Source: Fasciolopsis buskii (lineage: Eukaryota > Platyhelminthes > Trematoda > Plagiorchiida > Fasciolidae). Taken from it: a stretch of DNA of 64,000 nt. Positions 1 to 13,117 of the stretch are shown here, piece after piece (the stretch's first letter is position 1; the number at the start of each line of letters is the position of its first letter). The translations under genes were made by a program, and so were the position numbers. The notes beneath the pieces are model-generated. The model was not told the DNA's origin. It saw only the letters and a program-made list of their open reading frames with translations, and ran no database searches. The stretch spans positions 525,547-589,546 of the forward strand of contig LUCM01007818.1 of assembly GCA_008360955.1 (NCBI GenBank), given 5' to 3'.

Positions 1-2348
1 ACACTTCTGCAATTGTTATTTATCCAATACGTTCTTACACTACTTAGTTAGTAGATGAAACAGGAGTATAGCAAAATCACTAAACCAACAAAATGCAACC
101 GATTATTATCCTCAGTTCCTCATTTCACTTAATAATCCTAGTCAGTGGTTGACGGAAATTAGTCAAACACCACAGGAAATGTGTATTTATGCTGACAATG
201 AGGCAAAGGTTTTTAATGGTAAAATGTAAACTGTTCAAAACAAGTTATTAATTAGTATTCCAGAAAATCGCAAAAAATATAGAATGTGCATTAGGATGGC
301 GACTTGTGGTTCGGTTACAAAATCCTCATCTATTTATCCGTGTACCAATTTTAGACTTTGGTGAGAAATCACCCTTCGAGGGTCGTCCAGTTCTGAGAAA
401 AAGAAGATTATCATTTATGCTTGCAGTCACAGTATCAAGAAAACGGATGCCACCAAACAATTAAGTACTGTTCTCTAAAGTCATATTCATCTATACAGAA
501 ATACATACCTTATTATGCCATGGAACTAAGATGAATAAGCTACCTGCGCCTCAAAAAGTAAAGATTAACTTTGAGATTCCACTGCCGATACTGCTGAAGC
601 AGCCAAAAGTTTGGCTTTCACCTACAGTGGTATGATACTGTAGTTTGAATAAACCGGTCCGGGAAATGGTAAGAAATCAACTGCAAGTAGGCATAATTAT
701 CTTTGGCATTACATTAGTCTTCAAATTATTATTTCCTTAAAAGCTACTCAGTGGTTACGGTATTCCTTAGAAGAAATGCTACCATTCGCTGACAGCACTG
801 CACTACTAAACTCTGCTAAACTTTTCTAAATCTCATTACTCATAATTTTGCATCTAAGGATGCTCCTGTTTTCCAAAAATTGACGCGAATCGTTAGAAAA
901 GCTCAATGCTTTCCTAGTAATGAAGGCTTAATTTTGTTCACAATAAACCCATTAAGTAGCCTCCAACTTAGCAACATCATACAACTTATACTTCGGACAT
1001 TGCGCAGAAAGCGGTTGTTTGTTTCGCGCAATATTCAGCATTGTTTTTAAGGTCTATTGCGAGCGAAAAAAATAGTGCATTGATTTACTGTTGATGGGTG
1101 GTACTCAAATTCAAAACACATTGTTCAAAGTTTGAAAGAAATACTCTGAAATGCATCGATTATAATTAGAGCTTTTGAAATAATAAATTTTGCGCCTGAA
1201 TATTTATACGCATTTCATTTGGTCCGCTTAACTGGACTTTTTCAAAGATCCGTAGGAAATCAAGAATAGGGAGTTTGTAAGCTCCGCTACAACATCACTC
1301 TATATTTAGCGGTTTCCAAATATTTATACACAGGCGACTCCATATATGAATTGATTGAACACATTTTGGCAGTCGTTAAGTGGAAGGACGTAAATCATTC
1401 TAATTTGTGTAATAAGAAGATACTAGTGACGAACCAAAAGATTTAGGAAGTATTATGCAGATTACGACTGCCAATTTATAACGGGAATAACGACAAAAAA
1501 CGCTGCAGACTGTTGCGCACAACAAACTGTCATATTTACTACGTGAAACAAAAGTCTATAATTTTGTTAACAAAACAGTGAGACCCAACTCAAAACAACC
1601 GTCAGTCTAAATAAATATCCTTTTGACGACTGCGCGACTGACCGCGGTATAAAGCCAAAAACCTCTATGCGCGCAAAGAAAACTTCTAACCACAAATACA
1701 GTGCACATGTTCAGAAGAGAAAACATTAATCATCATGAAGTTCATTTTGAGTATTCCATCGTGTATATACTGAGGTCATTTTCGATTTATCAGGCCTTTA
1801 TATCTCACGGCCAACATCTAAATCATTTCACACATTTTAATTATTTTAAGTAACTGTTCATGAGGATTCCCCTAAAAGTTGATCTTTTATGTTCTTGTAA
1901 TTGCCGGACGTATGACTGCGTTAACCAGTCAACAAAGCTTGAAATTAAATCTATTGTAGGAAATCATAACGGCAACTTTCCGTTACTGTGCATTCGCGAA
2001 GGTGTATTCGGCTAGTAACGTTAATCAGCAATCGAATGCTTCTGGGTAATTTTACGAGGCTCAACTTAGTAGTCCGCATGATAGCAGTCACACACTACTA
2101 TTCAATCATCGTGCAGCTCCAGATTTGGCAAGCAACCTCTTTTGTTCGGTTCACGTCAGTGGCGCTTCTGATTCTGTGTACATATATCATTGTTGTGCAC
2201 TAATGTATTACGAAAAGAAAATCCGCCACATTTGCAAAAATGTTAATGCGTTCAGCACAGGTATTAACCATCCACAGAACATTAACTTGTTTGCGAAGAT
2301 TTAATGGACCAATCAGATTTTTGCCGCAAATTAAGTACAGAAATTGTA
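1..2348. other. No gene seen
   Basis: This is AT-rich sequence with stops in all frames. The one 71-codon frame at 1988-2203 has no recognisable content. Confidence 0.6.
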
Positions 2349-2518
2349 AATGACATAATGTTAATAACACAGCGTTGTTAGTAAATGTAATGTGTCAGTG
2401 TTTCCACTACCGTGGGTAGTCCTTCTGGAGGCAAGTTTTCAGAAAGACTACCCACGGCAGTGGAAACGTTAGCACATTACATCTACCAACAGCGCTGTGT
2501 TATTAACATCATATCATT
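2349..2518. repeat. Long fold-back inverted repeat, probable MITE
   Basis: The left arm 2349-2427 and right arm 2441-2518 are reverse complements over about 79 bp with only a few mismatches. The arms contain ataacacagcg and actacccacgg, and a loop of about 13 bp separates them. There is no coding potential. The shape is that of a non-autonomous DNA transposon or a recent fold-back element. Confidence 0.85.
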
Positions 2519-5500
2519 CATAATTAAAACCAACACATGGCGCATTGGTTTTCAATACAACCCTTACGTCATTTGATCGTGATGAGTACAGAAACTTTGA
2601 ACTTACACAGAAATTGCACAGCAGCCTGCACAGATTATGCTATCAGGGATCAGGGTGCAACAATCACCATGACAACTGAATACGGAGTGAAAGGACAATA
2701 ACACAACAGTTGTCATCATGAGTGAAGCACAAACATTTTAAATCGATTCTCCCTGGACTACAATAAAGCAAAATTATCGAGGGACAGAAGGTGAAGTATA
2801 TATATACGTTTGCTAGAGATATGTCTCTTAGATATGTTAATCAAAGGGAAAACATCGTATTTTGGTAACTGTTAGCTTATTTTCTTCACTGTGCTTCACT
2901 ATCTTTGGAACTCTGTTTGCTAACATTATTTGAAAAATTTTGCCTAATCCGTAGCCTTTGCAGATAAGCTTAGCTATGCGTTCAAAGAATGATTAATATC
3001 TTCAAACATCTAGCCCGACAATTGGCCGTGGCCCCCTACAGTGCTGCAGTAGTTGTGACGTTATTTGTCTGCCGTTCTCTATCACAGACTATATTCAGAA
3101 TTAACAAGATTTAAAAGAAAAACCCCTGAAATTTTCTAGTGAGTCATAAATTATTAAGTAGTTGCATAAATAAAGTAAACAGTTGAACTCAGTGACATTT
3201 CCTCTAGCCATTAGAGCAGCTTATGTAGACGTATAAGACAAAGTAACCTATTGAACGTTGGGCTTATAGTAAGATCGTTAGATGTGCGGGTTGAAAAATG
3301 AGTTTCTAATGACAAATGTAGAAAGCAGACGCAAACATGATCAGAAGTGGTATCCCTTAGGGCAACTGTACCGAAGCACATTAAATTTGTCTGAATTCCG
3401 CTCCTTTCCACGAGCAGTATTTGTTACATCCACGAAATTTTCGGCGGGGCTGTATTTGCAGTTGTACTGGTGGCTATTCAGTGAGATCTTTCAATATATG
3501 GACATTCTGAGAATGAAACTGGATGTCCTTTAGTAGTTTTTAAATCTATGCATAGAAAAACGAATCCCTTGACTGCATCGAGACAAAAGTGACGCACGTA
3601 AACTATTGGAAAATCCATCAACAAATCAACTGCCAAAATTTTGGAGAGTGAGATAACGGGTCGATGTTGACAGAAAATTACTTTTTTTAACAAGGGGTCG
3701 CGCATTGACTGAAACGTTAGCTCATGTTGTTGGTACACGCCTTACTGTGTACACGTTTCATAGGAGTGGTAACTGCAGCGGAAATCCTTCATCTTAACGC
3801 ATGACTGAGCCATAAAGTCACGTATAGTTGCCTTCAGCTGAAGTTCTTGATTTGGTAATATGGGGACGTAAAATCTTGCAAATTTACCAGTTCGTCAACC
3901 GTATTTACTTTACTTCCATCCTTCTTAATGGTTCGTCCAACCCAGATCCGATTCCCATTTTGCAGTAGAAGTCAGGTGACATTTTCTTTAGGTGATCGTT
4001 CTTGAGGTGTCCATCAACAGCATAAACTTAGACAGAATAACTAGAAATGTGTGACACATGTTAGTTAAGAAAAACGACGGACGTCATAAGCATCTGAAAT
4101 CTTGCACTTGGTCACGTAGTACTTCCGTGACACATTGCTCTGGATTTGGTGGTTATGCAGGAAACGGAAACGAACTTGCCAGTTTCTGTTGCGGTTAATA
4201 TCGCATTTCTCTGTTCACAATTTATGGACTGTGCTAGGGATTTACAAATATTTCCGCTCGCATGATGTGTACTAACTGTATTTATCATCTGCGTATACCT
4301 GTAAGAGACCATTTTCTTCCATCTAAGAATGTCGTAGTCAAAGCAAGTTACTTCTAAAGCACCGACGGAGTCGCGAGTAATGGCCGCATTTTTGCAGCTG
4401 TAATGGGATAAGGATTTGTGAATACATGTCATACGTGTGTATATATGTATAGATACGCAAATATACATATGCATATATGTGCCCGGATATACACACAAGA
4501 CAAAGGTCAGGCCAAAAACTGTTATCCATGATTCTATTATTCTTTTTGACCCACGTCACCATTAGTCCGTCTGCAAAAGGAGAGCATGAAAAGACTTTAT
4601 ATGCTTACTACATTTTATATCATTGATTAATCCGAGCGCCCTTTGCTTCCTTGCTTATTTCAGAAGATTACACAGGACTCATCACAGCGTTCGTTTTGCA
4701 ACTTTTCTAGTGGCGTATCACTGTCGTTGGAGAAAGTTTTGTTCAAAGATGAGGTGTTCTTCTGATCTTTAGGTAGATCTTAATACCGGAAAACGAGAAA
4801 GATGTACAAGCTTTTAGAAAAATGGGATTAAATTAGGTTAATGGTGCACGATTGACGGCTGCTTTTGAGTTACCCGACGACCAGTAAATTTTCGTTATTT
4901 AATAAGTACTTGGGTTCGGCGATTTTCCGAGGGATTCTATCTTACGACTGGCTGTAGCCTTTTAGTGAAGCTAAGCTAGGGTACCAATGCCAACGGTAAA
5001 TGAGAGCTTTGTGGCTGGTCAAAAGTGTACTACATCTTGTAAAAGTGAGGCGCATCGTAACAGTAAGCAACAACAACCCGTAAAGGAATAGAAAAAACGT
5101 CGCTAACATGAGCTACGGCTGGCAGTTTTGTGATCACATCGCACGGCTAATGTGTGCTGACTTCGACTAAGCTCCGGTTGTGACAAAGTAATGAAGTTGG
5201 AAACTCTGAATATGCATGTCTGATTTGTATGCTTGTACCCAAAGGTAGCAAAAAGAAAACGGATACATTAGCAATAACTTCTTCAAGGTTGCCACTCCTT
5301 TATTACTTATATAACGAGTAACAGTAAATGTAGCGTCATTCCACAGATCATCAGAGACAACGAGATAAACAAGACGTCTGCAATGCTACCTAGGATCCGC
5401 CATCTATCGGATTCCGATAAGGTTTTCGTCAAAGGCTCTCAGTTGATAGAAAATACACAACCCATGCCAACGACAGAATGCAAGGAGCGCGTTGTGTATA

Positions 5501-8467
5501 TCCTGGTGTCGAAATAGCGCCAGCACGGCAGAGAAAAAGAAGACAAACCACAGCAAAAAATAAGGAGCGTCTTAAGCAAATCGAGAACAAAGACAATGGG
5601 AAATCGCAGCCCCCGCAGACTCTTACAGACTTCGTGTGCAATAAAACAGGTGTAACCAAATAAATGTCAAAAATCGGTATCCAGCCTTAAAGCTCACTGT
5701 GGAAGAAGTGGTCGGAAAATGATTAACTTTCTTCGAAAGAATATTGCCCTATAAAGGCTTGGAAAGGTCTTCGTTTATGCAAGATTTGCGTAGCAGTTAG
5801 TGATACTTTGTTTTGAATTGTCATTTATAGTGCAATGCAGTGTTTCAGAAACGTTTACAAAAATCCACTGTACAGTAGGCGACTACGAGAGTGTACTGTA
5901 ATTTCTCCCTTATGGCGGTGCAGCAGGAGGCGAGTCTCGTTTATGGTAATCATTACATGGGAATTGTTTTCTACTTAACAATAGTGTAAAGACTGTACTG
6001 TACACTAGTGTTATGTGATACGATGCATGAAGATGCACTCAAATAAAAGAGAATGAATGGCCACTGGTAGGACGAACGCAAGTGCATGTGGGCAGCTAAC
6101 TGATTAGTACCCGATAATCGTCAAGGTTAACTGTCGAAAAATGATGGACTTATTTCTATTCACCGCAGACCAAGAAAGTCATAAGTTTATCTCTATCACT
6201 TTTGCTACCGCATTTCGTCAGAAAATTAACTAAGCGTAATCATCTTACAAATACCGTCTACTATCTTTCTGAGATCTTCAGCAATCAGTTCAGTAGTTGG
6301 TTTTGAAAATAAGCCTTTGATGTTTCAGAAAATGTCGAGTGTTTATTTTCAAATACCTTTCTATGAGTCTGTTTCAGTTATGCAACTGAAAAACTGTCAT
6401 AAACAGTATACGACAGTCTGCAACTGCATGGTGGTAATACTTAACGACGGAGCTAATTTATCTTATTCACCAACATGTCCAAAACACTAATTTAATATTT
6501 CGCTTCTGGGCATGTATCCCACTGACTCACTTATTGACAGTTTCATTTAACTTTGGTATGCCTAATCGTTCCACTTCAAACTTAGCGGTTTTAAGTTGGT
6601 TTCTGCCAGTGGCCCACTCCACCTTAACCACAGCGATGGCAATCCGCCCAGATAGTCCCCCTATATGCGTCTGAAAACAAATATGTGACAGCCCTCTACC
6701 TACTATAACCATCCTGTTTTTCCCTGGTGCTTTGGTGAAACTGGGAATCGGAACTTTACAAATTCCATTCTTCTGGTTTATTATCTGATGAACTCTTTAC
6801 GCGTCAAATGAACCACGAGCCTTAATGTAATATGCACAGCCGAGCGCTTTATCCGGGGCGTATAAAGTTCACTGCCACTTTCGAAAGTACACAAGCATAA
6901 TGTATGTTTGTGCAAAGAACAATCTGTCCTCGCAGACGATAAACACAGCGTGGCTCGAAAAGCCAAGATTAGCTAAGGTGAATACTGTCATCTCCCCAGT
7001 GTGTACAGCGAGGTGTAAAATGTGGGTAAGCTTTAGTGATCCATTCAGAGGTGCAAATCTGCAATAATCTGTCAACCAAATGTCAGTGCGTGATTATGAA
7101 TTCTTTATCAAAAGGCTTCCAGATAAGCTGGTTTGTCGCACATCCTGGGAGCTTCAATATTCACCTTAAGTAATAAGCGACAGGAATGAAATATGCGAAG
7201 TTTCAATTACCAGATCAACGATTCGTTCCTACATTAACTCGTTGACAGCCATGGTAGGAAGCACACCAAGACTTACTTTCGTTCACCGCTTGTCTTAAGT
7301 GAATTACGGCTGTGGCTTGCTCAAGCCCCCAGGGGTAGACAGAACGGCGACCGTGTGAAAAAGCCTCAGTGAACTATGGTTAGAGAAAGTTCCATTAACT
7401 GCTTCACCGCGTGCGTTCAAGATGAGATAAAATTGTTCTTCTTTCCCAATCACAATAATTTTTTAGATGATAATGAATCATTCGTTGACTAAACGGCCAC
7501 AGCTATTTATTGGGTCCGAAACAATATAGGACCTAATGTTTTACATTCCAAACGTCTAAAATTGATAACAGTTTGCTCGGTAGGAATAAAGGACAGCGGT
7601 TGTTGTCCAATAATGGTTTCTGCCAAAAAAAGCTGTATCAAAGTTCCTGGCTTTTTACAGAGAAAGCCCCAGGCGCACTGTTGCATTATTAGCTAGGTCT
7701 CTATTTATCTATCTGTCTAGCGTTTTTCACTGATTTTGTCCATTTGAACACTATCTATCGATCTGTATCTGAAGTTCTTCACGATGCTGATCTCCTATGC
7801 CAGTCAAATCATGCTACGCGATAAACGTGAACAGTGCTTAAACCGTGGAATTTTCTGTCCTATTCTGAAAAAATCTGGTTACTAATTTTGCAGATACCGA
7901 TGCCATTATGTAAATGGAAACCTTGCAGATCACGATGAAGTTGGACAGAGCGACAAGCTCACTTGTTGTTCGAATTTAGATTAGAGAAACATAAAGAACA
8001 ATGAAAAACTAATGATGGAACTTAGAAGGTTCGGCATTACCATACAAACTTAAGTGCCTCCACTCTTGTTGACTATGAAAGTATAAAACGATAATCGCTG
8101 AGCCATAACATAATGGACTGAGGATACGGTTTTTAACTCGATCAATTGTACAAATGAACGGTTTCAGAGACCTTTTTACATCAGAATATACAGAACCAGA
8201 AAAGCTTTCAAACAAGCTAAACGCAGCAAATCCAAAGGTTACTGAAGAAAGTTCATCGGAAAATGACAACTGTAGTTAGTAATTGGCAATGGGATGGGTG
8301 TATTTTTATATTTATTCTATATCATGCTTGCTAGTCGAAGTGCGTCTCGAGAGGCACATGATTGGAACCTTGACTGTCACCTGAAAATCCCCCTGACTGT
8401 TTCACAGGATGTTCGCGAAAAATGGAAAGCAGTGACGCAATATTACCTTCCCTTGATCTTCTTATAG
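2519..8467. other. No gene seen
   Basis: About 6 kb with only short chance frames. A purine-pyrimidine-alternating tract (tatgtatagata, catatgcatatatg) lies at 4438-4495. A 61-codon basic frame at 5478-5663 has no splice context that I can support. Confidence 0.5.
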
Positions 8468-8814
8468 CGCAGTGTGGTCAGTCATTTACCAGTCACCTCT
8501 GTCGCGTACACCTGCATGAAAAAGACTACTATGACCACTAAGCAAACCGGCAACGTTGTGGTGAATATTTCTCACGATGTTACTATGACTTCGCAAGTGC
8601 AGTTATGCCGATCTCAACCCGGAAGAACTGAAGAAAAAATGTGCAATAGCCAAGTAGTTAAATTTAAAAAATCTTCCTTAGTGATTGCGTGGATGTATAC
8701 TAGATTCCTTAATACACAGCGCAAAGCGACAACAGTTGCTCAACGAATCACCGAAAGCTTTCAAAAACGTCGGAATGAACTTAGGAAACTGTTAATAGAA
8801 ATGAAGTATTTCAG
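8468..8814 (+). CDS. Candidate exon of an unidentified gene
   Basis: A very good acceptor (cccttgatcttcttatag, ends 8467) opens 115 codons ending at a plausible donor (ttcag|gtaact). The product is basic; its second half is helical (AWMYTRFLNTQRKATTVAQR, then RRNELRKLLIEMKYF). I do not recognise it. It may be an upstream exon of the MCMDC2-like gene or part of a neighbour; the exon leaves two bases and I found no partner. One frame over, reading continues past 8814 as GIENQEDVYIQKERTG to a stop near 8943, so a frameshifted pseudogene is an alternative. Confidence 0.3.
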
Positions 8815-9593
8815 GTAACTGCAGGCATCGAAAACCAAGAAGATGTTTATATTCAAAAAGAACGAACAGGGAACAGCCGCACATCTTTAATTAGCGACGA
8901 AGGACGCCGGATGATCTATGAAGCGATGAAACTATCGAAGTAACCTCAGGAGTCACCGACACGTTTGCGAAGTGAAACATGCTTCACCATTTACAGACGT
9001 ATGCTATAGTAATGAACCGTGGGAGGTTCCTCTGAGAGTAAGAATAATACCGTTGGGCCAATAATATATATGATTTGGGAACAGCCGTTACTCTTTTGAA
9101 TGCAACCTCGTGCTGCTTTGGAGTCGCAGCTAATTCAAATCTGTTTTAAGACCGGTAGCCAAGTGGCACTTACAGAGGGAAGGAGCTGATCATTTTCGAT
9201 CTCACTGTATAACTTCTACCAGGTGGATTTGTTTATATGGAATATGTGTGCGACCCTATCTGGTTCTGAAAACACAGTTGACGGCCGCCTCCTAGAATCT
9301 TAGTAGGCAGAATATAGAAATCGGGCCAACGACCAAATGCGGTAAGTAAATTGTACGTGTTATACCGCAGTAATAGCATGATGGGGTATTACGCGTGAAA
9401 CCAAAGCACAGTACAGGTAATAGAGTAGTATCCACAGTTCGAAGACCAAAACCCTAGAAAGTGCGACAGGGACAGAAATTCAGGAAGTGCATTTACGATG
9501 AAATAGGGCTGACCAAAAAAACGTCACAAAATTCAAATAAAGCTTCTAAGCACATCACAGAGAAAATGATGTCCGAGAATAGCGTATATATAA

Positions 9594-10039
9594 ATGTCTC
9601 ACCAGAATCGAATCTATGGCATCAGGAGTGTGCATGGAAGCTCTTCATCGAAGAGTCCACAGAAGAATCATAACTGTGATGCCTTGATAATTCTTTGTCA
9701 GTTAGGCTGAGCCAAACTTAGGAACGAGGGCAGAATGCCCCAGAATATACGTGTGCATATATAGGAGCAGCAAGCAGTATCTGGATGCGTGAACGAAATT
9801 TGCCCGGGAGCACACAGTTGTGGTTCTTCTGTGAACTCTTCGACGAAGAGCTTCCATGCACACTCCTGATGCCACAGATTTGATTCTGGTGAGACATGTC
9901 AATTCGGAGTGTACAAGTATGTGGATGTTTGGACAAGAGAGCACCGGATGCGTATACCTGACGAGCGACAATAACCGCGAAAACGGTCGTGTGCCCCCGG
10001 GCAAATTTTGTTCACACATCGAGATACTACTTCTTGCTT

Positions 10040-10049
<10 letters not shown>
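9594..10049. repeat. Nested inverted repeat block
   Basis: Two pairs of inverted segments interlock. Segment 9594-9682 is reverse-complementary to 9812-9897, and segment 9756-9816 is reverse-complementary to 9989-10049; each pair is roughly 85% identical. Read on the minus strand, 10049-9812 is a full unit. The plus-strand copies are its end and its start, so the block looks like partial head-to-tail copies facing an inverted copy. No coding content is recognised. Confidence 0.8.

Positions 10050-10069
<20 letters not shown>
10041..10069. repeat. (TA)n microsatellite
   Basis: An uninterrupted TA tract of about 14 units abuts the end of the inverted-repeat unit, as if it were that element's tail. 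Confidence 0.9.
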
Positions 10070-10071
<2 letters not shown>

Positions 10072-12986
10072 CCATGAGGACAAAGAACAAGCCAGAAGAA
10101 GACCACTAGCTTAATCAAAAAACAGCAGTCTTAGTGATATTTGGGCCGATCGGAGATGTACTTCACGAGATTAACGATATATAGAATGCAACCTGGGTAT
10201 AGACAAATGCTTATGAGTGAGCTTGCAAAGTGTTTTTATGGTTATCAGCATCAGCCATGCCCCCGATAACCATATGGGCAGCGAGTCCAGAAGTCGACCT
10301 GGTCATTCGCCTAGGGTTAACAGACAACCATATTTGCGCTCTAACGGATTTGAACACCAGAATTTCATTAAACGATCAGTGTTTGTTTAGATGGTCTTCC
10401 GAGCAGATTTCCGTTATTGTTATAATGAAAGTGGTTACACTGGGCTATTATGAAAGGGTTCCATTCATGATTTCGTCTTCCGAGTAAAATTCGAAGCCCA
10501 TGCCATTGCAAGCATACAAATGTTGGCATTGGATGAGAGGAGGAATCTGTATTTAACCAGATCATTTTGATAGCATTTCGTATCTTACATCCCATTTCAG
10601 TTGCCTTGACGGCCCTAAATTTATTGACTCTATTTTGGCGGATATTCTGTCACATTTGAGTAGTGACAGAGTAAGTGTTCTATGCCTCCGGTAGACAATA
10701 AGTGCATGTGGTCATCTGCTCTCAAAGATAGCAGAACACCGACGTGGATAATATCTTAGACAAGGAGAAATACTACCAGATTCAAGATGATAGACTAACA
10801 TGTTTTTCTTGCAACTGTTGGTATATACAGGACTGAGGAACATTTGACTACCGCTGGCGTGAAAGGCGGTCAACAGCTTCGAAGACCAGCTGGTGTAAAA
10901 GGAAACAAAGTTCCGTAAAACGAACTAATAACCGTCATTCGCTCAAAGTTCCGCAGATTACAAATAAATAAAGAATTAGAAAGCAGGAGTAAGATAAATC
11001 AAGCGGTCCCGGTTAGTCAAGATAAACTTCTAACATCATATTTGTGGTAGTTTCCAAAACAATGGGAGTGACAACATCTGGGGGATCGGCGCATGATGTT
11101 TCTCGCGCGTATAGCGCACTGTTTTGTTCTGCACAATCTTCGTGGCAGCTACCGCATGCGCTTTGGGAGGATCCAGATTTGTTGCTGGAATCATAAACGA
11201 TCCGCAACCGGCGCGTCTTGTTTAACCCCCCCCCCAAGGTGGAATCATAGAGAATCCTCCTGAGGATTGAGGGGCAATGAACATAATTTTAAAAAAGTAT
11301 ACCTATGTGGCGCAATATCGTCCTGATGGATAACAACACACTTGTGAATCAGCAATACACCTCGTCCGTCAGCGTAAATTCCTGCCACCTATAATTTCTT
11401 CTTGATGTATGTCGCATATTTGCCAAAAGCAATCGACATGACCTGGTAGTGGATCCGCAACTGAGAGTACGGCACAGGCAAAAGTCGCGGAAAATGTTAA
11501 GGAAGCTTTCTCAAAGAAAAGAGCCACAAAGGACCAAATAAATTTTGGCAATGAAACTCGCCAATAGAATTTGAAGTCTCCAGCTTTCCTGGAGCTATCT
11601 CCTTGAGCGTTTCCAAAGAGACCTACTTGAGGATCAAAATTCTACTGAACTGGTTACATTTTTTTCAAGAGCTGAGATAGAAAGCAAATATTTGAGTTTT
11701 GTAAAAAGTATGTCCGTGGTGTGCGTCAAGTGCTTTAGGCATACATCGTGAAAGGCTATTTCCTAAAATACTTAAATCTGGACTTAATCGCCATTAAAAT
11801 AGAACTGCCGCAGGGAAAACAGGACGGTTCAGGAACCAGATGAAAATAATTCCATAATTCGCAGTTCTGTTTCTGAGTGGCCCTGCAGCATTAGCTTGGG
11901 AGATATAAACAGTACAAGAAGGCTGCCACAGGGTAGTGTGAAGAGATAAAAATCCCATCTATTCGCAAGGGGCCTCTTGTAATTAACCATTGTATTATTC
12001 ATGAAAACAGTGAAGCATTCAGATGGAAAAGCTAATTTAACGTCCTCAACCAAGTAAATACGGATTTCTAAATAACCAATCTCCAACCTTAGTTCTTTTT
12101 AGTTTTAGTATATCAAAATAAAACAGCTATTACAAATGCCTTTCTTTTGCACAACCAAGTGTACACTAAGGAGAGAGAGTTGCTCCTATTACCACCTAGA
12201 AAAACGTCTCCCTTTCTACTTGTGTGGATTTTCGCCTCTTTTGCAATATGAGACGGCAGAGCGTCCCAGGTATTTGAAATCATCTGTAGAAGCCTGTAAA
12301 CCCCTTATTAACACAGACTTAATTTCCGGTGGGATGAAGTGATGTACCGTCATTCGCCACGTATCGTTTGGGATTTTGTATATGCATGAAAACAATTCAA
12401 CGCAACAGAAAAATAATCTGTGTGCCGGTTTTTTGCAATTTTTCCGTCTTCTCTGAATCTAAAATAGCTTATGAATATTTAGCTGTGTCATTCATCATTG
12501 GTACAATACGCAAATGAGTGATGAAAAATTTATGAAATGCATTATAAGGAAGCTTTTGCAATGGCTAGTAAACGGCACCGGAAAAGTTCCACGGCCATTG
12601 TTATTTGCTATTCATGCAACTATCGGTTCTCACAGAAGTTTGCAACATTACAGTTAGATGAATTTCGATGTCGTGAGTAAAATACATTGGATATTGCGTT
12701 CAGCATGCTATGCACGACATGAAGCGATCGTGATGCATCTAAACGCCCATGTGCAATTTTCTCGCGCAAGCGGCTCCAATGAACTAATATTTTCTCCAGT
12801 ATTGGAGAAAATTCAGCAGAAAAACTTCAAGTCATTGGGATACGATAAGCACGAAAACTTAAATGCCTCGTTATTATAAAACTAGCTCAATGATCGGCTG
12901 AGCTCAGATTCTCGAGGAGCACCAATGTCAATACCCTAACGAATGGATAAGAATGGAGATGCTTTTTAATTTCTTTTCCATTTCAG
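10070..12986. other. No supported gene
   Basis: Short frames only. No splice-flanked coding segment was convincing. First exons of the MCMDC2-like gene may lie here unseen. Confidence 0.45.
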
Positions 12987-13117
12987 CGGCTGCATTTTCA
13001 AACAAAGCTTTCGCATACGAAATTTGCAAAACGTGTAAAAGTCTGGAACTTTTCGTTGAGTTTCATACGACTATTTTTGGTTTCTACATCCCTTCGCATT
13101 CTGGTCTAGCAGCAGCT
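12987..13117 (+). CDS. MCMDC2: Candidate N-terminal exon of the MCMDC2-like gene
   Basis: A very good acceptor (pyrimidine tract, then tttcag, at 12981-12986) opens a reading frame of about 44 residues. It includes AFAYEICKTCKSLEL followed by TTIFGFYIPSHSGL. This resembles, loosely, the helix-then-strand part of the MCM N-terminal A domain of MCMDC2, just before the OB fold, and it is the right distance upstream in gene order. The 3' end is unclear: gt dinucleotides at 13104 and 13118 are weak donors, and neither phase fits the next exon at 15727 directly, so a small exon may be missing. Family assignment is an inference. Confidence 0.4.

Noticed and set aside
5478..5663. Basic 61-codon plus frame
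   Set aside because: No family match, no clear splice sites, and the opposite strand is equally open.
9461..9673. 70-codon plus frame
   Set aside because: Its second half is the arm of an inverted repeat, so the open frame is explained by the repeat.
9812..10049. Hammerhead ribozyme in the inverted repeat unit
   Set aside because: The conserved ctgatga and gaaa core elements are not present in the right order.
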